Shown here one piece after another: positions 1-8,978 of a DNA stretch of 64,000 nt (positions are counted from its first letter, which is position 1; each line of letters begins with the position of its first letter). The position numbers and the translations under genes were made by a program. Source of the DNA: Pseudomonadales bacterium (GTDB taxonomy: Bacteria > Pseudomonadota > Gammaproteobacteria > Pseudomonadales > Azotimanducaceae); assembly GCA_028285415.1 (NCBI GenBank), contig JANQPF010000032.1, forward strand, positions 1 to 64,000, written 5' to 3'. The notes beneath the pieces were generated by a model, which saw only the letters and a program-made list of their open reading frames with translations, had not been told where the DNA came from and did no database searches.

Positions 1-2
1 AC

Positions 3-803
3 GGAGAACTCGTCGGCATCTTCTCTGAGAAGGAGTTCGGCGACATCGCCAAGTCCTGCTACGGGCTGAAGCGCCTGCCCACGCTGGAACGCGCCGGGCT
101 CATCTGGGTGACGCCGAACCCGGAGTCGACGCTTCCCATCGAGAAGTTTCTCTCCGGCTACGATGAGCTCCTCGCGCACTTCGACTTCGCCAACTGGCAT
201 CTCTTCGAACGCCGCTCGGTTGCGGGGCCCAACTGGAAAATCGCCTACGACGGCTACCTCGATCTGTATCACCTGCCGATTCTGCACAAGGACAGCTTCG
301 GCTCGAACTTTCCGCACAAATCCATGTACTACGCCTGGGGTCCACATCAGCGCGTGACGTCGCCGGACCCGAGCCTCCTGGCCTATGAGGAACAGGACGA
401 AGCAGAGTGGAACACCGAGCACCTCATGAGCGGCGTATGGACCATCTTTCCGCACGTCTCCATTGCGTCATTCGACGGCGGCGGCCGCTCCGTGATGATT
501 TCTCAACTCTTCCCGGGAGAAAAACCCGGCGAATCGATCACCGTCCAAAATTATGTCATGGCGGATGCGCCAAACGAGGAGCAGGCTGAAGCGGCGCATG
601 CCCAGTTCGCTTTCCTAGAGCACGTCGTGAAAGAGGAAGACTATGCCACGGGCCTGAAACAGCAGCGGGCGCTGGAAACGGGCTTCAAGGACCATGTGCT
701 CTTCGGGCGCAATGAAGAAGGCGGGCAACGGTTTCACGGCTGGGTTGATACGCTGCTCGAGACGTCTGATGCAGATCTCGAAGCGCTGTTCGAATCGCCT
801 TGA
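3..803 (+). CDS. Rieske-type aromatic ring-hydroxylating oxygenase, alpha subunit (C-terminal part)
   Basis: The gene is open at the left edge; its N-terminus with the Rieske [2Fe-2S] cluster lies outside the window. The visible 266 residues are the catalytic domain of a ring-hydroxylating or demethylating oxygenase alpha subunit. The motif DLYHLPILH, in the arrangement D-x2-H-x4-H, matches the mononuclear non-heme iron ligands of the naphthalene dioxygenase family. Such enzymes use electrons from a ferredoxin or reductase to insert oxygen into aromatic, steroid or quaternary-ammonium substrates; the substrate cannot be told here. The coding frame starts at position 3 and ends in TGA at 803. 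The sensor kinase starts 16 bases downstream on the same strand, so the two may be co-transcribed. No ferredoxin or reductase gene is adjacent on the visible side. Confidence 0.88.
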   Translation, partial: GELVGIFSEKEFGDIAKSCYGLKRLPTLERAGLIWVTPNPESTLPIEKFLSGYDELLAHFDFANWHLFERRSVAGPNWKIAYDGYLDLYHLPILHKDSFGSNFPHKSMYYAWGPHQRVTSPDPSLLAYEEQDEAEWNTEHLMSGVWTIFPHVSIASFDGGGRSVMISQLFPGEKPGESITVQNYVMADAPNEEQAEAAHAQFAFLEHVVKEEDYATGLKQQRALETGFKDHVLFGRNEEGGQRFHGWVDTLLETSDADLEALFESP

Positions 804-818
804 ACCGGTAAACCTCTG

Positions 819-2822
819 ATGAGTATCGCCTCCTTCGTCGAGGAAACGCTGCTCCCCGCAGACAGGCGCGACGACCGTCAGGCGCAGCTCTTTACCTATC
901 TGTGCCTTGCCGCAACCGCGGCGGCGCTGGTGGCCGCTGCGATGACGGGATTCTACGGCTACGGCCAGCTTGCGCTGCTCATCTTCCTTGCCGCCGCGAC
1001 CATCCCGGTGGCGCTCCTGATCCTGCGCTATTCACACAACGCGCTGGTCGCCGGCCACTACCTCGCGGCAAACCTGATGTTGCAGAGCATGCTCTTCGCC
1101 GCCGACCCGGAAGTGAGCTGCGTTGTGCTGATTGCGCTCGCCGCGGGCGTAGCGCTGCTCGGGCCCATCGGCTCCAAATTCTGGCTGGCGGTCATTCTGA
1201 CGCGCTGTATCTGGGTTGCCGTCAACGCCGGGGAGGAAACCGCATCGGCGACCGCCGCGGTGGCGGCCCTCGTGTGCGCTGTCGTGTTCATGATCGTGCA
1301 GCTGTCGGAACAGTCACGGGTGCGCTCTCTACAGCGTGCAACGGCGAACGCCCAGCAATCATCGCGCGGGCTGAACGTCATGGAGAGCATTGTCGCCAAC
1401 TATTTCGACACGGTCCTCCAAGTCTCGGGCAACGACATCTACTTTGCAACCCCTGGCGTGACGAAGCTCCTGGGTTACGACCCGCAGCGATTGATCGACC
1501 GGCCGCTCGACTATTACCTCCACCCGGAGGAGGTGGGACTGCTCGGCACGCTTGAGCCCGGTGAGGATCCGCTCCGGGCAGAGCTGCGGATGCGCCACGC
1601 CAACGGCCGCTGGGTGTGGGTCGAGGCTTACGCCGCGCCCGACGTCATGCGCGGCAATCCCAACCGCACGCTGCTGGTGCTGCGCAACTACGAGAAAGAA
1701 CGCAAGGTCAGCGACCAGCTGACGCAGGCCCAGCGCCTGGAAAGCATGGGTTCCATGGCGGCCGCGGTTGCCCACGATTTCAATAACATGCTCACGGTGA
1801 TCCTGGGCATCGCGGATGAGCTGCCGGAAGGCAGCGCCCGGCAGGAAATCAGTCGCGTTGCGGGTAACGCGGCAGCCCTCACCAACAAACTCCTGACGTT
1901 CGGCCACGGCCAGCGGACTTCGACAGACATCCACGATTTGAGCGACATCCTGCGGGAACGGAGCCTCTTGCTGCAGCACGGCCTGGATTCCCGCTACATC
2001 ATCATCGAATCCTACAGCGAAGAGCCGTTGCTGGTGCGCATCGAGGAAGCACAGTTCGAGCAGGTGCTCGTCAATCTCGTCAACAACGCGCGTGAAGCCA
2101 TGCCCGAAGGCGGAGAGCTCGAGGTATCCCTGCAGTCGGTTGAGTTGGACGGCAACAACACGAGCGATCACGAAGGTGTCTTCGCCGTCCTCGAAGTCCG
2201 CGATTCAGGATCCGGGATAGATTCCGACACGCAGGCGCGCGTGTTCGATCCGTTCTTCTCCACAAAAACCAACACGGCGAACAGCGGGCTGGGTCTGTCT
2301 TCCTGCTACGGGATTGCCGCGCAGTACGGGGGTTTCATCGAAATCGACTCGCAGCCCGGCAGCGGCACCGCGGTCCGCGTGTTTCTGCCGATCGCCGAGA
2401 CGCGGGATCATGAGCCGATGCTCGAACTCATCGACAACGAAACCTACGTGCTCATCATCGACGACGATCCCGGCATCGTGCGCGTCATTCGCAATGCGCT
2501 GACCCGCGCCGGCTATCACGCCCGAGGGTTTACCGACCCAAGCGCTGCGTTGGAATTCTTCGACCCGAACAAAGTGGCGCTGGTGATTGCCGACGTTGTG
2601 ATGCCAAGCGTATCCGGCGCTGATCTCATCCGCCGTCTGCGGCGGCGCGCGCCGGATCTGCCGGTCCTTTTCATCTCGGGCTTTACCGATCAGGAGCTTG
2701 ACGACTGGAAACCCGACGACACGACCACCTATCTCGCGAAACCATTCCGGAGCGAGGAGATCGTCAGCCGTGTCGACAGCCTCTTGAGCTCATCGCGCAC
2801 CGGCGCTGAGATGTTCGGTTAG
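819..2822 (+). CDS. Hybrid sensor histidine kinase with PAS and C-terminal receiver domain
   Basis: A 667-residue membrane-bound hybrid kinase. Residues about 25-165 hold several hydrophobic segments (about six predicted membrane helices). A PAS domain follows at about 195-300 (YFATPGVTKLLGYD). The HisKA dimerisation helix has the phosphoacceptor His319 in AVAHDFNNMLT. The HATPase domain shows an N box (LVNLVNNAREA), VRDSGSGID and GLGLSSCYG. A receiver domain occupies about 545-660, with an acidic patch (IIDDD), phospho-acceptor Asp592 in IADVVMP and a conserved Lys in YLAKPFR. It probably senses a membrane or cytoplasmic signal and phosphorylates itself and then an unidentified partner; no response regulator with an output domain is nearby. 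The 3' end overlaps the convergent peptidase gene by 33 bases. Confidence 0.93.
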   Translation: MSIASFVEETLLPADRRDDRQAQLFTYLCLAATAAALVAAAMTGFYGYGQLALLIFLAAATIPVALLILRYSHNALVAGHYLAANLMLQSMLFAADPEVSCVVLIALAAGVALLGPIGSKFWLAVILTRCIWVAVNAGEETASATAAVAALVCAVVFMIVQLSEQSRVRSLQRATANAQQSSRGLNVMESIVANYFDTVLQVSGNDIYFATPGVTKLLGYDPQRLIDRPLDYYLHPEEVGLLGTLEPGEDPLRAELRMRHANGRWVWVEAYAAPDVMRGNPNRTLLVLRNYEKERKVSDQLTQAQRLESMGSMAAAVAHDFNNMLTVILGIADELPEGSARQEISRVAGNAAALTNKLLTFGHGQRTSTDIHDLSDILRERSLLLQHGLDSRYIIIESYSEEPLLVRIEEAQFEQVLVNLVNNAREAMPEGGELEVSLQSVELDGNNTSDHEGVFAVLEVRDSGSGIDSDTQARVFDPFFSTKTNTANSGLGLSSCYGIAAQYGGFIEIDSQPGSGTAVRVFLPIAETRDHEPMLELIDNETYVLIIDDDPGIVRVIRNALTRAGYHARGFTDPSAALEFFDPNKVALVIADVVMPSVSGADLIRRLRRRAPDLPVLFISGFTDQELDDWKPDDTTTYLAKPFRSEEIVSRVDSLLSSSRTGAEMFG

Positions 2823-4694
2823 GAAATTCCGCATCTCGACAAAAAACTGGCTGCGCTGGCTGCTCATGCTCAGGAAGTGATCGCCGTTGACCTGCTCCAC
2901 GTAGCGGAACGGTTTGCCGTGACGTTCGAGCGCCGCCGCAAACTCACGACTCTGCTTGACCCGCACCACGGTGTCGCGGTTGCCGTGCAGGAGCAGCACC
3001 GGCACGTTGATGCTCTGCACCTGCCGCAGCGGTGAGTTGGCTCTGAGCTCACTGCCCTCCTGAATCCGCTCGCGATTGCGCACCGCAAGGTCGAACTGAT
3101 AGAGACGGCTGACCATGTCTTCGAGGTCCGATATGCCGGCCAGACTCACCGCACAGTGGATCTTGTCGGTGAACTTGTAGGCGGCAACGAGCGCGCTGTA
3201 GCCCCCGTAGCTAGCTCCGACCACGCATACCCGGGAGGGATCTGCAACGCCTTCGGCAACCAGCCAGTCGAGCCCGTCCATGAGGTCTTCCTGCATCTTG
3301 AGGCCCCATTGCTTGTAGCCGGCCTGCATGTAGGCTTCACCGTAGCCCACCGAGCCGCGGTAGTTCGGTTTCAGCACCGCGTAGCCGTGATCGACCAGGA
3401 ACTGGCTCCAGGCGTCGAACTCCGCGGAGTCTCTCGCATACGGACCACCATGGGGCAGGAGCACGGTCGGGAACGGCCCCAGCCCTTCGGGACGCGCCAG
3501 ATAAGCGGGAATCGCAAGTCCGTCACGGGTGCTGTACTGCACGGGTTCGAGGTCGACGACCTTGTCGTCCGCAAGGTCTGGGTAGTCTTTGCCGATGAGC
3601 GTCGCCTCCCCGTCTGCACGATCGTAGAGGTAATAACCCGGGCTGACGCCGCCATAACTCTGCAGCACAAACCGCTGATAGGCCACGTCGCTCGAGACCA
3701 GGCGCATCTGCTCGCCGGGCAGCGCCGCGCGGATGTCGGCAAAGAGCTCTTCGAGCACGGGGTCAAATAATTCGAGCTTCGGGTGGTGACCCAGGTAGCT
3801 CACCCCAACCGGCGCACCCGAGTCGGGATGCAGAATGAGGCTGCCAAACACGTCGAAGTCCGGATCGCGGAAAAGCGGTTCGAGCACCTGCCCCGTCGCC
3901 ATGTCCACGCGGTAAATACCATGCCGATCCTCACCGTTGGTGAGGCTCATATAGACCTCTGTTTGATTCGCCGAAAATCCCAGCGGCTGCGGCGGGATCT
4001 CGCTCTTGAAGGCCAGGTCTTCGAACTCGAAGAGCTTGCGGCCGTTCACCCGGAAGACCACCGGATCGCGGTTCTTGCGATAACCGATTGCAAGGCGCAC
4101 GTCTCCCTCGTAGGTGGAATACCAGCGGCGGATGATGTCGCGCGGGCGTTGCACCCTGACCAGGTTATTCGTGTAAATGTTGAGACGGAACACGCTCGGC
4201 CGGTTCGGGTGATCCCGGTTCAACTGCACCAGCACGTGCTCCGGATCATCCGTCAACCAGCTGACAACGCGATCCTGGACCTGCGCGTTCCATTCCGGCG
4301 GCCGTCGCTCCAGCACTTTTGCCCGAGGCACGAGTCCCAGCTGGTTGTCGCCGTCGGCATCGATGGCAATGAGCCGGGTCCGCGCAATGTGTCCCAGCCG
4401 CGGAGCTGGCAGATACGTGCGCGTAGAACAGATGAGGCGGTTGTCGTTTGCCCATCGACACCAGTTGATGAGGCCGTTTTGCGCACCACCCTCGAGCAGC
4501 GTCTGGTCTTCGCCGGTGTCGAGGCGACGCACCACCAGGTCGTAGGCCTCCCCGGACGAGCGGACCATGAGCATGTGCCGACCGTCCGGCGAGAGGTCGA
4601 GATCGTCGAACTGGGGAATAGCACCAAGCTCTACCGCATGGGCAGAAGGCGTGGCGGCAACCAGCAGAGCCAACAAGCCGTAACAGAACCTCAT
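2790..4694 (-). CDS. S9 family (prolyl oligopeptidase-like) secreted peptidase
   Basis: A 634-residue serine peptidase. An N-terminal signal peptide (RFCYGLLALLVAATPSAHA) implies export to the periplasm. A beta-propeller-like region follows, then a C-terminal alpha/beta-hydrolase domain with nucleophile Ser495 in GASYGGY, an acid in HGNRDTVV and a His in NGDHFLSM. This arrangement fits acylaminoacyl-peptidase or dipeptidyl-peptidase members of S9, which cleave short peptides. The ATG at 4694 is chosen over an upstream in-frame start at 4757 because an AAAGGGGG ribosome-binding site sits just before it and the signal peptide begins there. The gene is divergent from trxB and its tail overlaps the histidine kinase gene. 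The substrate is unknown. Confidence 0.9.
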   Translation of the reverse strand: MRFCYGLLALLVAATPSAHAVELGAIPQFDDLDLSPDGRHMLMVRSSGEAYDLVVRRLDTGEDQTLLEGGAQNGLINWCRWANDNRLICSTRTYLPAPRLGHIARTRLIAIDADGDNQLGLVPRAKVLERRPPEWNAQVQDRVVSWLTDDPEHVLVQLNRDHPNRPSVFRLNIYTNNLVRVQRPRDIIRRWYSTYEGDVRLAIGYRKNRDPVVFRVNGRKLFEFEDLAFKSEIPPQPLGFSANQTEVYMSLTNGEDRHGIYRVDMATGQVLEPLFRDPDFDVFGSLILHPDSGAPVGVSYLGHHPKLELFDPVLEELFADIRAALPGEQMRLVSSDVAYQRFVLQSYGGVSPGYYLYDRADGEATLIGKDYPDLADDKVVDLEPVQYSTRDGLAIPAYLARPEGLGPFPTVLLPHGGPYARDSAEFDAWSQFLVDHGYAVLKPNYRGSVGYGEAYMQAGYKQWGLKMQEDLMDGLDWLVAEGVADPSRVCVVGASYGGYSALVAAYKFTDKIHCAVSLAGISDLEDMVSRLYQFDLAVRNRERIQEGSELRANSPLRQVQSINVPVLLLHGNRDTVVRVKQSREFAAALERHGKPFRYVEQVNGDHFLSMSSQRSQFFVEMRNFLTEHLSAGAR

Positions 4695-4803
4695 GACGCC
4701 CCCTTTGTCATTCGTTGAAAAGGTAACCGGCCTTTCATCAACTTGCCAAGACCACACGGACGCGTGTCCGACTAAAGCTCGCGCAAGCGTTTTCGGCGCG
4801 CGT

Positions 4804-5800
<997 letters not shown>

Positions 5801-5838
5801 GGATGATTGGAGGCTGAGAGGAGGCCGGGCGCTCTCCG

Positions 5839-6306
5839 CTAAACCGGAGCGTAACGCAGCATCACCCGCGAGCCGTCGGCCAGGCCGTTTTTGAAACGTG
5901 GCCCCCACGTACCCCACTCGCTGGCGTACTTCGTGCCGAACCGCTCGAGTACCCGCGCGTGGACTGCCGGATCGTCAACTAGAGAGCCTTCCGCGTTCAA
6001 CGACGGCAGCTTCAGGTAGGCGCCGTCCGAACTCTTCCACATCCCCACGTCACCGACCCAGATATGGGTCCGGGAAAGACCGCGTTTGACAGCGTCAGCC
6101 CGCCACGCGGAGCTGGCCGTGACGACATACATGTCGCTTTCCGACTGGACGTACCAGACTTCAGCCTGACAGCTCGACAACGCGCCGTTGGACTTGAGCG
6201 GCGAGAGATAAATGAGATGGCTCTCCTGCTCGGCTTGTACACGCCACGGAACCAATCCCGCAATGACCGCCGCGCCTCCCAGTTGTAACAAATTCCGTCT
6301 TTTCAT
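5839..6306 (-). CDS. Small protein with twin-arginine signal, possible split-barrel fold
   Basis: 155 residues. The N-terminus KRRNLLQLGGAAVIAGLVPWRVQA looks like a twin-arginine signal peptide ending near residue 25, so the protein is probably exported folded, perhaps with a cofactor. The mature part (VYVVTASSAWRADAV, then a C-terminal helical stretch with YASEWGTWGPRF) loosely resembles pyridoxamine-phosphate-oxidase or F420-type split barrels. I am not certain of that assignment. It lies 51 bases downstream of the fumarase gene on the same strand and could be the last gene of the selenoprotein operon. It ends 38 bases from the convergent trxB stop. Confidence 0.6.
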   Translation of the reverse strand: MKRRNLLQLGGAAVIAGLVPWRVQAEQESHLIYLSPLKSNGALSSCQAEVWYVQSESDMYVVTASSAWRADAVKRGLSRTHIWVGDVGMWKSSDGAYLKLPSLNAEGSLVDDPAVHARVLERFGTKYASEWGTWGPRFKNGLADGSRVMLRYAPV

Positions 6307-6357
6307 CCTGAACCCCCTTTCAGTGCTTATGGTTCGACCAGACAGCCGCGCCGGCGT

Positions 6358-7878
6358 TCAAACTTCCGAGACCGCAATGCGTTCGGCGATCTTTGCCGAC
6401 CAGACTTTTGGACCTTCTTTGTGGACCGATTCACCGCGAGCGTCCACCGAAACCGTGACCGGCATGTTCTCGACTTCGAACTCGTAGATGGCTTCCATCC
6501 CAAGCTCAGGGAACGCCAGCAGCGTGGACTTGGTGATGGCCTTGGCCACGAGATACGCCGCGCCACCGACGGCAATCATCGACACCGCCTTGTTGTCACG
6601 GATGGCGTCGATGGCAACCTGCCCTCTTTCCGCCTTGCCGATCATGCCGGCGAGCCCGGTCTCTTCCAGCATGGTACGGGTGAACTTGTCCATGCGGGTT
6701 GCCGTCGTCGGCCCGGCGGGACCGACCACTTCCTCACGCACGGGATCCACCGGACCCACGTAGTAGATGAGCCGGTTGGTGAAATCGACCGGCAACGGCT
6801 CGCCTCTGTCGATGAGATCGACAATCTTCTTGTGCGCCGCATCCCGGCCCGTCAACATTTTGCCCGACAGAAGGAGCGTATCGCCGGCCTGCCAGGACTG
6901 GATCTCCTCGGCGGTCAACGCATCGATATTCACCCGCTTCACATCATCGCCGAGCTCGAACTCGATGTCCGGCCACTCGCTCAAATCCGGCGGTTCGAAT
7001 TCGGCGGCGCCGCTGCCGTCCAGCGCAAAATGCACATGACGCGTTGCCGTGCAGTTGGGAATGACTGCCACGGGCTTGTTAGCGGCATGCGTCGGATATT
7101 CCTTGATCTTGACGTCGAAGATGGTCGTCAGCCCGCCGAGACCCTGGGCGCCGATGCCAAGTGCGTTGACCTTGTCGAACAGCTCAACGCGCAGCTCCTC
7201 CACGTGATTGGAGGCACCACGCGCCTTCAGCTCGTGCATGTCGATCGGATCCATCATGGCCTCTTTGGCGAGGAGCATGGCCTTTTCCGGTGTACCCCCG
7301 ATACCGACACCGAGGATGCCGGGCGGACACCAGCCGGCGCCCATGGTCGGCACCATATCGAGCACCCAGGCAACAATGTCGTCCGACGGGTTCAGCATCG
7401 CAAACTTGGCCTTGGCTTCGCTGCCTCCGCCTTTGGCAGCTACCTCCACGTCCACCTTGTCACCCGGCACAATCCGGGTGTGAATGACCGCCGGCGTATT
7501 GTCTTTGGTATTGGCGCGGGCGCCGTCCGGGTCGCTCAGGACCGAACCGCGCAGCACGTTGTCCGGATGGGTATACCCACGGCGCACACCTTCGTTGATC
7601 ATCTCTTCGAGGCTGAGCTCAGCATCCCACTGCACGTTCATACCCACGTTGACAAAGACAATGACAATGCCCGTATCCTGACAAATGGGACGCTTACCCA
7701 GAGCGCACATTCTGGAGTTCACGAGCACCTGGGTGAGCGCCGCTTTTGCAGCGGGTGACTCTTCGGTCTCCCATGCCTGCCGCATGGCACGGATGAAGTC
7801 CACGGGGTGGTAGTAGGATATGAACTGAAGGGCGTCAGCCACGCTCTGGATCAGATCTTCCTGTTTGATGACGGTCAT
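6358..7878 (-). CDS. Class I fumarate hydratase ([4Fe-4S] type)
   Basis: A 506-residue single-chain class I hydro-lyase that interconverts fumarate and malate. Three cysteines sit where the family binds its oxygen-sensitive [4Fe-4S] cluster: Cys66 (PICQDTG), Cys184 (GWCPPGILG) and Cys276 (IPNCTATRH). The C-terminal catalytic part includes VGGAAYLVAKAI and FEVENMPVTV. Its ATG overlaps the stop of the upstream gene by one base (TAATG), so translation is probably coupled to the selenoprotein partner gene. Related enzymes of this family dehydrate tartrate or mesaconate. Full-length similarity points to fumarase, but the unusual operon leaves room for another 2-hydroxy-acid substrate. Confidence 0.92.
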   Translation of the reverse strand: MTVIKQEDLIQSVADALQFISYYHPVDFIRAMRQAWETEESPAAKAALTQVLVNSRMCALGKRPICQDTGIVIVFVNVGMNVQWDAELSLEEMINEGVRRGYTHPDNVLRGSVLSDPDGARANTKDNTPAVIHTRIVPGDKVDVEVAAKGGGSEAKAKFAMLNPSDDIVAWVLDMVPTMGAGWCPPGILGVGIGGTPEKAMLLAKEAMMDPIDMHELKARGASNHVEELRVELFDKVNALGIGAQGLGGLTTIFDVKIKEYPTHAANKPVAVIPNCTATRHVHFALDGSGAAEFEPPDLSEWPDIEFELGDDVKRVNIDALTAEEIQSWQAGDTLLLSGKMLTGRDAAHKKIVDLIDRGEPLPVDFTNRLIYYVGPVDPVREEVVGPAGPTTATRMDKFTRTMLEETGLAGMIGKAERGQVAIDAIRDNKAVSMIAVGGAAYLVAKAITKSTLLAFPELGMEAIYEFEVENMPVTVSVDARGESVHKEGPKVWSAKIAERIAVSEV

Positions 7879-8978
7879 TATTGCTCCGTTGAGGGTGATT
7901 CGGTTACCGCAGCCAGGCCGGGGATCTCGCAGAACTGATCAGATTCCACCTTGACGCTGACGGCGCTGTTCTTGTGCTTACCGGCGCACCAGCTCGGCAT
8001 CACCATGGAATACAGGCCGCTGCCGCCGGCCATGAGAATGAGAATGTGCTCCGGGCTCGGAAACGCGGGATACGTCTCGGCGTCACCCCGTATGCCCGCA
8101 AACGCAGCCGCGTAGCGCTCGAGATCGGCAACCGACAGATGCGTCAGCTCCCACAGCCGCTTCGCCACCGTTTCGCGGTTCATATTGGCGTGCGCAAAAA
8201 TCTCGGCGTGCTCCGGATTCAGCACCACCACCGCTGACCCGCCCGTCAGCACCGCGTTGTTGGTGGCCATGTTGGCGAGACCCACAGCAAGCATCTGGAG
8301 CAGCTTCTCGGCATCATCGGGATCGTCCGCATTGCCGCTGTAAAGCACGGAGTGCGGCGCTTCAGCACCAATGACCGTAACAACGCTGTCATCCGGGGTA
8401 AAGCCACGCGCCACATGCAGCGGCGGAAAGGGAGAGTGCTCCTCGTCCTCCGCCAGACAATACGTGAACTTTCCCGGGTGACCGAGGAGCGCCATGTCGG
8501 AAGAACCAGGACGCGCGCCACCAATGTTGATCATGGTGAGCCTGAGCGCTCTGCCAATGGTGGCGTTGGCACGATGCCCGGGACCAAGCGCACCAAAACC
8601 GCTCGCTACGGGGCCGCAGGTTTGCCGCGCCGGACCGTTGACGATGACCAGCGGCGCCGTGCAGTGGGTGGTTGCCTGCATCTCGGTGAGATCGAACGCG
8701 GGGTCTATCACCCCGCGTACGGCAGCAACGACGAGCGGCATGTAGTCGGGCAGGCAGCCCGCCATCACCGCAGCGGTTGCTACCTTTTCGACGGTGGCAA
8801 CCCCCATCCCCGGGCCCATTTCACCCAGCACGAGATCCGCTTCTAGTCCGGAGGCCAGCACCATACGGTCTACCCGCTCCGGCGTCGGTACCACCACCGG
8901 CAGGCCGTCCGTACAGCCCATCTCATGCAGCTGTTCGAGGGCTTCGGCTTCGTCGCCGGCTTCGAGCATCTCGCTCAC
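7878..8978 (-). CDS. Uncharacterised cysteine-rich partner of the UGSC selenoprotein
   Basis: 366 residues with no family I can name. Features are an N-terminal GCTDGLPVVVPTPERV motif, no signal peptide or membrane helix, and seven cysteines: 22, 75, 106 (TTHCTAP), 121 (QTCGP), 174, 331 (SWCAG) and 350. Glycine-rich segments such as NIGGARPGSSD and GGSGLYSM suggest a compact enzyme-like fold. The GTG start at 8978 overlaps the TGA stop of the selenoprotein in GTGA, and the stop overlaps the fumarase start in TAATG. It is therefore probably made in fixed proportion with both. Its cysteines make it a reasonable redox or substrate-binding partner of the selenoprotein, but no activity can be assigned. 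Confidence 0.8.
   Translation of the reverse strand: MSEMLEAGDEAEALEQLHEMGCTDGLPVVVPTPERVDRMVLASGLEADLVLGEMGPGMGVATVEKVATAAVMAGCLPDYMPLVVAAVRGVIDPAFDLTEMQATTHCTAPLVIVNGPARQTCGPVASGFGALGPGHRANATIGRALRLTMINIGGARPGSSDMALLGHPGKFTYCLAEDEEHSPFPPLHVARGFTPDDSVVTVIGAEAPHSVLYSGNADDPDDAEKLLQMLAVGLANMATNNAVLTGGSAVVVLNPEHAEIFAHANMNRETVAKRLWELTHLSVADLERYAAAFAGIRGDAETYPAFPSPEHILILMAGGSGLYSMVMPSWCAGKHKNSAVSVKVESDQFCEIPGLAAVTESPSTEQ

Noticed and set aside
5829-5851. Hairpin at the trxB/5839 convergent junction as terminator
   Set aside because: The stem is interrupted and overlaps the coding end of the small exported protein; no U tract follows.
6421-7758. Long plus-strand frame (445 residues) antisense to class I fumarase
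   Set aside because: Its residue composition (rich in Arg and His) is that of an antisense shadow; fumarase reads clearly on the other strand.
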